A program made the position numbers and the translations under genes. Below the pieces are notes generated by a model, which ran no database searches, had not been told where the DNA came from, and saw only the letters and a list, made by a program, of their open reading frames with translations. 5,135 nucleotides of DNA from Chryseobacterium gleum. Lineage in GTDB: Bacteria > Bacteroidota > Bacteroidia > Flavobacteriales_D > Crocinitomicaceae. The stretch covers positions 1 to 5,135 of the forward strand of contig CAMCQW010000155.1 of the NCBI GenBank assembly GCA_945877045.1, read 5' to 3'. Shown here piece by piece: positions 1 to 5,135 of the stretch (the stretch's first letter is position 1; each line of letters begins with the position of its first letter).

Positions 1-339
1 ATTTTCACCTTTAGAATTTCCTAGAAAGTTCCAGCCATGAATGTCATCCACATAGCCATTTTTATCATCGTCTATTTTATTGTTTGGGATTTCATCTTTA
101 TTCACCCATATTTTTCCTGCTAGATCTTCGTGTTCAATATCAACTCCTGAATCAATAACAGCGACTATAACTTCGCTTGATTTTTTATTTTTCAATAAAC
201 CATAAGCTTTATCTGTAAACATCCCTGTCCCTTCCCCATTGTACCAATTTAATGTACCCGGAAGCGCTTGCGCAAATATTGAAGTTGATGCTAAAAAAGC
301 AGTGGCAAAAATAGCACTATAAAAAAAGTTGTTTTTCAT
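1..339 (-). CDS. Secreted subtilisin-like serine protease (S8 family), N-terminal 113 codons only
   Basis: This is the 5' part of a gene that continues beyond the left edge; 113 codons read without a stop from the ATG at 339. Residues 1-23 form a Sec signal peptide (MKNN, hydrophobic stretch, then IFA before Gln24). From about residue 57 the reading is VIVAVIDSGVDIEHEDL, the first catalytic motif of the S8 family, with Asp63 as the nucleophile-activating Asp. Next comes a segment common in Bacteroidota S8 proteases, with IWVNKDEIP, an Asp-rich loop at residues 90-99 (Asp90, Asp92, Asn94-Gly, Asp98, Asp99) that resembles an EF-hand-type calcium site, and GWNFLG. The catalytic His, Asn and Ser would lie outside the window, so activity cannot be judged. 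Only about 30 residues separate the signal peptide from the catalytic core, so there is little room for an I9-type propeptide. It is divergent from the 930-residue S8 gene but is not a close copy of it. A C-terminal T9SS domain is possible but unseen. The start is set by the signal peptide; no Shine-Dalgarno sequence precedes it. Confidence 0.93.
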   Translation of the reverse strand, partial: MKNNFFYSAIFATAFLASTSIFAQALPGTLNWYNGEGTGMFTDKAYGLLKNKKSSEVIVAVIDSGVDIEHEDLAGKIWVNKDEIPNNKIDDDKNGYVDDIHGWNFLGNSKGEN

Positions 340-362
340 AAAAATTTAGTTAGTTTGTTAAT

Positions 363-398
363 CAAAAATAAACATAAAACTGACAGCAATATAACAAA
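363..398 (-). promoter_or_regulatory. Candidate Bacteroidota promoter for the left S8 protease gene
   Basis: Read on the minus strand, TATTTTTG (plus positions 363-370) matches the Bacteroidota -7 consensus TAnnTTTG exactly. Upstream there are two possible -33 elements: TTTG at 395-398, giving a 24-bp spacer, or TTG at 387-389, giving 16 bp. Neither has the most usual spacing of about 19-21 bp. A run of ten A (402-411, read as T on this strand) lies just upstream and could act as an AT-rich UP-like element. Transcription would start near 355, leaving a very short leader before the ATG at 339. This is a motif match only. Confidence 0.45.
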
Positions 399-422
399 TA
401 CAAAAAAAAAATATGCTTGGTC

Positions 423-457
423 TTGTGCTTAAATAATTCCTTTTTTTATTATCTTTC
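423..457 (+). promoter_or_regulatory. Candidate weak promoter for the 930-residue S8 protease gene
   Basis: TATCTTTC at 450-457 matches the Bacteroidota -7 consensus TAnnTTTG except for the last base. TTG at 423-425 could serve as a -33 element, but the 24-bp spacer is long. A start near 464 would leave a leader of about ten A-rich bases before the ATG at 473 and no Shine-Dalgarno sequence, which is normal in this phylum. The call rests on position and partial consensus. Confidence 0.35.
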
Positions 458-472
458 ACAAAAAATTCAAAA

Positions 473-3265
473 ATGAAAAATCTATTCATTTTATCACTCG
501 CTACTTTTATTAGTTTTAGTCTGTTTTCTCAAAATACTTTTTTGAATTTTAAGGAATTTCATGAAAAGAAACCGAACGAAATAAGTTTATTTAGTAGTCC
601 TTATTCAAAAGAGAATTTAGCAGCATTAACGGAAGTCGGTGCCACAATAAAATATCTTACAAAAAATTGGATTTACTATAATTCAACCGCTTCCAATATT
701 CATACCATCGTTACAAATAAAAAACTTAGTTCTGTATATTTTGAATTTGCGCCTCCCCATGCCTTAGCAGATAGCGCTTTATTAAAGCATCGAATCAATT
801 TAGCACAACAAGGCTTGAGCGGAGTTGACACCTCTTATTCTGGCAAAGGAGTAATTGTCGGAATTGTTGATCAAGGGATTGATTTTAACCATCCAGACTT
901 TAAATTTCCAAATGGAAAAACGCGTGTTTTACGTTATTGGGACCATACAATAAACGGAGCAAATCCACCACAACCTTATGGTTACGGAACAGTTTGGGAC
1001 AGTAGTGCCATCAACAATGGGACATGTACAGCGTTAGAAACGGGAACTGCTCACGGGACAACTGTTTCAGGTATGGCAACAGGAAATGCACAAGCTAATT
1101 CTAAAAATAAAGGCGCCGCACCGAAAGCCGATATTATTGTTGTGGAGACCAACTTCAATTTAGTCAATTGGACACTTTCCATTGCAGATGCGTGTGATTA
1201 CATTTTTAAAGTAGCTGATTCATTAGGAAAACCTGCCGTTATTAATTTATCTTTAGGAGCCTATTTAGGTAGCCATGATGGAAATGATCCTGCTGCTGAT
1301 TATATAGAATCGTTGTTAGATGCACAACCCGGCAGAATCGTTGTTTGTGCTGCTGGAAATTCAGGAAATCAAGGAAAATACCATGTGCAAGGCAACAACA
1401 TTGATGCAGACACTTCATTTTTTTGGAACGTAAATAATCCTGCAGTTACCTTAGCAGGCACGAATAAGATTCTTTTTGATCTTTGGTCAGATACCTCTGA
1501 CGCTCATTACTATTTTGCCTTTGGTGCCGATCGTCCATCACCGCTATTTAAATTTCGTGGCCGATCTTCGTTTCATTATGCTACTTCGAATATGGGAATG
1601 CTACCTATTTATGATACAATCTATAATAGTTTGCACCAACGAATTGCATGTATCGAAACTTATCGAGAAATTGTAGGCGCCGCTTTTCATATGCAAGTGA
1701 TCTTTACTCAAATTGATTCACTTTCCTATTTGTATCGATTTATGACCTACGGTTCCGGAAAGTATGATGCATGGGGCGGGTCATGGCAGCAGCTTAGTAA
1801 TTTTGTATCAACATCGCTTCCTAGCCCTGTAATAATGCCAAGTATCCTAAATTATCATCTTCCAGATTCCTTGCAAACAATTGTTTCCTCTTGGAATTGT
1901 TCTGAAAAAGTTATTTCAGTCGGAAATTTTAGAAATAGAAAAGGATATATCGACAAAAACAATGTTTATTATGTTTCACCATCACCCACGCCTGTTGGAA
2001 AACTGAGTGAGAATAGTAGTAAAGGTCCAAGTAGAAATGGAAACATAAAACCTGATATCGCTGCTTCCGGTGATATTACTCTTGCAGCCGGCCCTATGTG
2101 GTATTTAGCGAATCCAGCGAATAATAGTACCATAGATCAAGGCGCTTTCCATGTCAGAAATGGAGGTACATCAATGGCCTCACCAATAGTTGCTGGAATG
2201 GGTGCCTTGTACTTGGAAAAATGTCGTTACGCTACTTGGCAAACATTCAAAAATGATCTCACTAATTCCGCTACTTTCGATAATTTCACTGGCATTCTAC
2301 CAAATTTTGCCTACGGATATGGAAAAGCAGATGCTGTAGGTTTATTATTGGCACAAACCCCAACCATTACGATTTCAGGTCCAGGAGGAATCTGTTTAGG
2401 ATCAACAGCAGCTTTATCATTTACATCAAGTGGCACTGTTAACAACGTACTTTGGTCGAATGGAGCCCAGACTAATTCGATTGTAACCGCTATAATAGGT
2501 CCTTACCAAGTGCAACTCACAGGTGATTATGGATGTAAAACAAAATCCCCAGTTCACCAATTAATCTCCTATAGTTTGCCATTTGTTGATGCAGGAACAA
2601 GCTATACAGCATGTCCAGGCTTCCCAATAACCCTATCAGGAACAGGAACAGCGACTAGCTATAGCTGGGCCAATAATGTTCAAAATGGAGTTCCATTTAT
2701 TCCAAGTCAAGCTTCCTATTATTATGTAACTGGTACTAATTTAAACAATTGTCAAATTGTTGATTCTATTTATGTTGGATTATACAGTTCGATTCTTGTT
2801 GATTATACAGAGCAAAATCCTAATGTATTATCCAATGCGAATCCTTTTAATTTAAGTCCAGGAATACCTGCCGGCGGAACCTACTCAGGAGATGGAATCA
2901 TTGGAACATCCTTCCACCCTACTTTAGCTGGCCCGGGCCCACACGTCATTACTTACACCTTCACGGATGCAAATGGCTGTACACAAAGTGATTCTTCCAT
3001 TATTAATGTAGTGTCTGGAAATTCAATCAATTCATTAGAAAACGATACTTGGACCATATTCCCTAATCCAACTGACAATGAATTAATAATCTCAGTGCCA
3101 ATTTCTGCCAATTCAAGTAATTATATTGTTCACGATGCGTTGGGTCGAATCATTCAAAAGGGAATTGTTTATCCAGGGAAAAACACCTTGCCGACTAGAC
3201 TTTTTGTTGCAGGATCCTATTTTATTAGCATCGAAAATGTCACTTTAAACTTTACAAAATTATAA
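473..3265 (+). CDS. Secreted subtilisin-like serine protease (S8 family) with Ig-like modules and T9SS sorting domain, 930 aa
   Basis: This is a complete secreted endopeptidase, predicted to cross the inner membrane by Sec and the outer membrane by the type IX system. Residues 1-19 are a signal peptide (LFS before Gln20). Residues about 35-105 look like an inhibitory or chaperone propeptide (LTEVGATIKYL, then SVYFEF). The S8 catalytic domain spans about 120-622: Asp133 in GIVDQGID, His194 in AHGTTVSG, oxyanion Asn296 in AAGNSG and Ser567 in GGTSMASP, so the catalytic set is intact. Between Asn296 and Ser567 lie 270 residues; about 303-475 is an insertion rich in aromatic and beta-prone residues, after which the core resumes at VISVGNF. 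Two Ig/PKD-like modules follow (631-698 and 703-770), each with a Cys-Trp-Cys pattern, then a third at about 774-848 with GGTYSGDG and ITYTFTDANGC. Residues 861-930 are a type A T9SS sorting domain (IFPNPTDNELIIS, ending in FTKL). The ATG choice is supported by the signal peptide. The M1 peptidase gene follows 76 bp downstream on the same strand. Substrate specificity is unknown. Confidence 0.95.
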   Translation: MKNLFILSLATFISFSLFSQNTFLNFKEFHEKKPNEISLFSSPYSKENLAALTEVGATIKYLTKNWIYYNSTASNIHTIVTNKKLSSVYFEFAPPHALADSALLKHRINLAQQGLSGVDTSYSGKGVIVGIVDQGIDFNHPDFKFPNGKTRVLRYWDHTINGANPPQPYGYGTVWDSSAINNGTCTALETGTAHGTTVSGMATGNAQANSKNKGAAPKADIIVVETNFNLVNWTLSIADACDYIFKVADSLGKPAVINLSLGAYLGSHDGNDPAADYIESLLDAQPGRIVVCAAGNSGNQGKYHVQGNNIDADTSFFWNVNNPAVTLAGTNKILFDLWSDTSDAHYYFAFGADRPSPLFKFRGRSSFHYATSNMGMLPIYDTIYNSLHQRIACIETYREIVGAAFHMQVIFTQIDSLSYLYRFMTYGSGKYDAWGGSWQQLSNFVSTSLPSPVIMPSILNYHLPDSLQTIVSSWNCSEKVISVGNFRNRKGYIDKNNVYYVSPSPTPVGKLSENSSKGPSRNGNIKPDIAASGDITLAAGPMWYLANPANNSTIDQGAFHVRNGGTSMASPIVAGMGALYLEKCRYATWQTFKNDLTNSATFDNFTGILPNFAYGYGKADAVGLLLAQTPTITISGPGGICLGSTAALSFTSSGTVNNVLWSNGAQTNSIVTAIIGPYQVQLTGDYGCKTKSPVHQLISYSLPFVDAGTSYTACPGFPITLSGTGTATSYSWANNVQNGVPFIPSQASYYYVTGTNLNNCQIVDSIYVGLYSSILVDYTEQNPNVLSNANPFNLSPGIPAGGTYSGDGIIGTSFHPTLAGPGPHVITYTFTDANGCTQSDSSIINVVSGNSINSLENDTWTIFPNPTDNELIISVPISANSSNYIVHDALGRIIQKGIVYPGKNTLPTRLFVAGSYFISIENVTLNFTKL
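1379..1897 (+). other. Long insertion inside the S8 catalytic domain (residues about 303-475)
   Basis: This segment lies between the oxyanion-hole Asn296 and the catalytic Ser567, where ordinary subtilisins have far fewer residues. It is rich in Phe, Tyr, Trp, Ser and alternating beta-prone stretches, and it lacks the S8 motifs. The reading frame is continuous and codon use looks like that of the rest of the gene. Other S8 subfamilies, such as clostridial CspB-like proteases, carry a jelly-roll domain at the same place, so an inserted beta domain is a reasonable guess. The boundaries are approximate. Confidence 0.6.
2363..3016 (+). other. Three consecutive Ig/PKD-like modules in the S8 protease
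   Basis: Module 1 (residues 631-698) has Cys641, Trp661 and Cys688. Module 2 (703-770) has Cys714, Trp732 and Cys760. The Cys-to-Cys distances of 47 and 46 residues and the central Trp suggest two divergent copies of one Ig-like fold, each probably closed by a disulfide. Module 3 (about 774-848) is a different type, with GGTYSGDGI, a following FHPTLAG, and ITYTFTDANGC, a pattern widespread in large secreted proteins of Bacteroidota. Such modules usually act as spacers or binding domains between the enzyme and the sorting signal; their ligand here is unknown. Confidence 0.7.
3053..3262 (+). other. Type A T9SS C-terminal sorting domain of the S8 protease
   Basis: Residues 861-930 hold the three usual elements: an opening IFPNPTDNE, a middle VHDALGRIIQKG, and a closing segment with LFVAGSYFISI followed by a short strand ending in FTKL. 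In known T9SS cargo this domain directs passage through the outer-membrane translocon and is cut off, often with attachment to anionic lipopolysaccharide. Domain identity is clear from the pattern; surface attachment versus release cannot be told from sequence. Confidence 0.88.
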
Positions 3266-3341
3266 ACTATTTACAGCAACTAAAATTTACTAACTAATTC
3301 TAATACACTATTTTAAATTAATATAATTAAACTTCTCCTTT
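3266..3341. other. Short AT-rich intergenic gap; no clear promoter or terminator
   Basis: This 76-bp gap separates two genes on the same strand. It has no GC-rich hairpin with a T run and no good TAnnTTTG box. An AT-only inverted repeat (AATTA, three bases, TAATT at 3316-3328) is too weak to call a terminator. No Shine-Dalgarno sequence precedes the ATG at 3342. Read-through from the S8 gene is possible, and a poorly conserved promoter of its own is equally possible. Confidence 0.5.
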
Positions 3342-5135
3342 ATGAAATTCACCTCCTTAAGTATTGCCAGTCTATTCCTTGTTTTGATAAATAGCGCCTT
3401 TTCACAAAAAGAAAATAATACGCATTGTTCAAAGCGCGACAAACAAACTACCCAATTAAAGAGTGCCTCTTTAACCGTTTCACAAATAGCACAGACAGAG
3501 AAATACGATGTCAATTTTTATCTATTAGATTTAAATATGACCAATATATCAACCTATCTATCTGGAAAAGGCTCCTTTAAAGCGACTGCACTTCAAGCAA
3601 TAGATTCCGCTTTGTATGAATTATTCCCTACTTTAACTGTTACATCAATCAAAGTGAATGGTGTTAATGTCGGATATAATAGAGTAGGATCTGCTATAAA
3701 AGTCCCAGTAAATGTAGTAGCGGGTGCTAATTTTACGATTGAAACGACTTATAATGGAACACCACCTACCGCTATAACGAATCCACTTGGAGGAGGAGGA
3801 TTAACCTATGATACTTCACCCTCTTGGGGAAACCATGTTGTTTGGAGTTTATCGGAGCCATTTTCTGCCTATGAATGGTTTCCATGTAAGCAAAGTCTTA
3901 CCGATAAAGCTGATTCATGTCAAGTAAAACTTACAGTTCCAGACACGTGCAAAGCAGGATCTAATGGTCTTTTAGAAAATATTGTTTCATTAGGCAATGG
4001 CACATCACGTTATGAGTGGAAACATCGTCATCCAATTGATTATTACTTGATCTCAGTTGCTGTAGCGAAATATGTAGATTACACGATTTATGCAAATCCT
4101 ATCGGTGCACCAGCTCCGATTATGATCAAAAATTACATTTATAATAACCCAGCTACATTACCTAATTTCCAAGCTGATATTAATGAAACGGCAGATTTCA
4201 TTGAATTGTTTTATGGTATGTTTGGCCCCTACCCATTTGAAGATGAAAAATACGGGCATTGCATGGCACCAATTTCTGGAGGAATGGAACATCAAACAAT
4301 GACTACCCAAGGATTCTTCAATAAAACCTTAACCGCCCATGAGCTAGCCCATCAATGGTGGGGTGATCATGTTACTTGTGCATCTTGGAGTGACATTTGG
4401 CTTAATGAAGGTTTCGCTTCTTATTGCGAGTACCTAATGTTAGAAAATTTATACCCCGTTGAAAAGAACCAATTCATGTTGGATGTCCATGATAATGTAA
4501 TGACACAAAACGGAGGAAGTGTTTGGGTATTAGATAGCTTAAATGAAAACCGAATTTTTAGCGGTCGCTTGTCCTATGATAAAGGGTCAGGAATCATTCA
4601 TACTATGCGTTATATGATGAACAACGACAGTTTGTTTTTCGCGACATTGAAAAATTACCAAAACTCTTTTTCGAATAGTACGGCTCATGGGGTAGATTTT
4701 CGTGATGTAGCACAAACTACTTCTGGAGTTAATTTTACCCCTTATTTTGAGCAATGGTATTTTGGAGAAGGATTTCCTACTTATTCCGTTCGATGGAAAC
4801 AAGTAGGTAATGATGCCATAATTCGAATTACACATACCGCATCAAAACCTAACGTTACGCCTACCTTCACCAATCCAATTAGCCTAAAGATAGCTAGACA
4901 AGGTTTACAAGACACCACCATTCGTTTTGACATAAGCGCTAATTCTAATGATTTTTTAATCAGTAATTTAGGATTAATTGGCAATAACATTATTGTCGAT
5001 CCTGCAAATTGGGTAATCAACGATTTTGGATCTGTTGCACAAGACAATACCTTGAGTTTACAGGAATCAATTGCTGAAGCTAACATTTCAGTAGTTCCCA
5101 ACCCGAACAATGGTATTTTTAGTTTGAATGGATTG
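3342..5135 (+). CDS. Secreted M1-family zinc aminopeptidase with T9SS sorting domain, 3' end cut by window edge
   Basis: The frame is open for 598 codons from the ATG at 3342 to the window end. Residues 1-21 are a signal peptide (SAFS before Gln22). An N-terminal beta domain (about 55-250) includes LSEPFSAYEWFPC, whose Glu172 lies where M1 enzymes bind the substrate amino group, and TDKADSC. The thermolysin-like domain carries GGMEH (313-317), the zinc site HELAH (His333, Glu334 catalytic, His337) followed after 18 residues by the third ligand Glu356 in WLNEGFAS, and Tyr412 in SYDKGSG, the likely transition-state Tyr. After WYFGEGFPTYSV (472-483) comes one beta-sandwich domain to about 560, with no large C-terminal helical domain, so this is a short-form M1 enzyme. 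From residue 582, ISVVPNPNNGIFSL begins a type A T9SS sorting domain that the edge truncates; roughly 60 residues should be missing. Expected role: removal of amino-terminal residues from peptides outside the cell, possibly after cutting by the neighbouring S8 proteases. The motif GGMEH has His in place of the usual Asn. The start is supported by the signal peptide and an in-frame stop at 3324. Confidence 0.94.
   Translation, partial: MKFTSLSIASLFLVLINSAFSQKENNTHCSKRDKQTTQLKSASLTVSQIAQTEKYDVNFYLLDLNMTNISTYLSGKGSFKATALQAIDSALYELFPTLTVTSIKVNGVNVGYNRVGSAIKVPVNVVAGANFTIETTYNGTPPTAITNPLGGGGLTYDTSPSWGNHVVWSLSEPFSAYEWFPCKQSLTDKADSCQVKLTVPDTCKAGSNGLLENIVSLGNGTSRYEWKHRHPIDYYLISVAVAKYVDYTIYANPIGAPAPIMIKNYIYNNPATLPNFQADINETADFIELFYGMFGPYPFEDEKYGHCMAPISGGMEHQTMTTQGFFNKTLTAHELAHQWWGDHVTCASWSDIWLNEGFASYCEYLMLENLYPVEKNQFMLDVHDNVMTQNGGSVWVLDSLNENRIFSGRLSYDKGSGIIHTMRYMMNNDSLFFATLKNYQNSFSNSTAHGVDFRDVAQTTSGVNFTPYFEQWYFGEGFPTYSVRWKQVGNDAIIRITHTASKPNVTPTFTNPISLKIARQGLQDTTIRFDISANSNDFLISNLGLIGNNIIVDPANWVINDFGSVAQDNTLSLQESIAEANISVVPNPNNGIFSLNGL
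5082..5135 (+). other. Start of a T9SS type A sorting domain in the M1 peptidase, truncated
   Basis: Residues 581-598 read NISVVPNPNNGIFSLNGL, the opening strand and PNP-N-G turn typical of type A T9SS sorting domains. The remaining two-thirds of the domain lies beyond the right edge. This places the enzyme in the same export route as the upstream S8 protease. Confidence 0.8.

Noticed and set aside
1476..1676. 66-codon open frame on the plus strand inside the S8 protease gene
   Set aside because: It lies wholly within the 930-residue coding region in another frame, and its product shows no signal peptide or recognisable motif.
2930..2939. Ten-base all-GC perfect palindrome GGCCCGGGCC in an AT-rich gene
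   Set aside because: It is striking for the local composition but encodes an in-frame Gly-Pro-Gly stretch of the third Ig-like module; no second copy was seen in the window, so I see no reason to call it a site.
3289..3297. ACTAACTAA, shared with the leader of the left S8 gene (minus strand, 346-354)
   Set aside because: The positions relative to the start codons differ (about 44 versus 6 bases upstream), and a nine-base AT-rich match is weak evidence for a shared operator.
3316..3328. AT-only inverted repeat (AATTA, 3 bases, TAATT) between the S8 and M1 genes
   Set aside because: A five-pair all-AT stem with no following T run is too weak for an intrinsic terminator, and such repeats are expected by chance in this composition.
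3308..3514. 68-codon open frame on the minus strand over the start of the M1 gene
   Set aside because: It is antisense to a well-supported M1 start and signal peptide, and the translation has no recognisable features.
4587..5110. Two overlapping minus-strand open frames (4587-4835 and 4781-5110) opposite the M1 gene
   Set aside because: Both are antisense to the conserved M1 catalytic and beta-sandwich coding sequence and show no domain; they are chance openings.
1..5135. Possibility of a defence, toxin-antitoxin, phage or mobile-element system
   Set aside because: All coding space is explained by three secreted peptidases; there are no transposase, integrase, nuclease or helicase motifs, no terminal repeats and no repeat-spacer array.

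Overview
The window looks like chromosomal DNA from a member of the Bacteroidota, most likely a flavobacterium-like marine or freshwater lineage. The basis is AT-rich DNA, start codons with no Shine-Dalgarno sequence, signal peptides whose predicted mature proteins begin with Gln, Bacteroidota-type -7 boxes (TAnnTTTG), and C-terminal sorting domains of the type IX secretion system (T9SS) with the motif PNP. I cannot name the genus from the sequence alone.

The layout is three secreted-protease genes. Positions 1-339 (minus strand) hold the first 113 codons of a subtilisin-family (S8) serine protease whose remainder lies left of the window. A 133-bp AT-rich region (340-472) separates it from a divergent gene and probably carries both promoters. 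Positions 473-3265 (plus) encode a complete 930-residue S8 protease: signal peptide, propeptide-like region, catalytic domain with Asp133/His194/Asn296/Ser567 and a long insertion, three Ig/PKD-like modules, and a type A T9SS sorting domain. After a 76-bp gap, 3342-5135 (plus) encodes the first 598 residues of an M1-family zinc metallopeptidase (H333-E334-x2-H337 plus E356). It runs off the right edge just as its own T9SS domain begins.

Together this is a small locus for extracellular protein breakdown. The S8 enzymes would act as endopeptidases on proteins, and the M1 enzyme would trim the resulting peptides from their amino ends. T9SS export to the surface or medium is directly supported for the second and third proteins and only guessed for the first. 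Joint action is inferred from adjacency and family knowledge.

I found no tRNA, rRNA, CRISPR array, insertion sequence, phage gene or defence system, and no convincing terminator. The points most worth a second look are the GGMEH variant of the M1 exopeptidase motif, the roughly 170-residue insertion in the S8 domain, the Q-rule N-termini shared by all three proteins, and the compact divergent promoter region.
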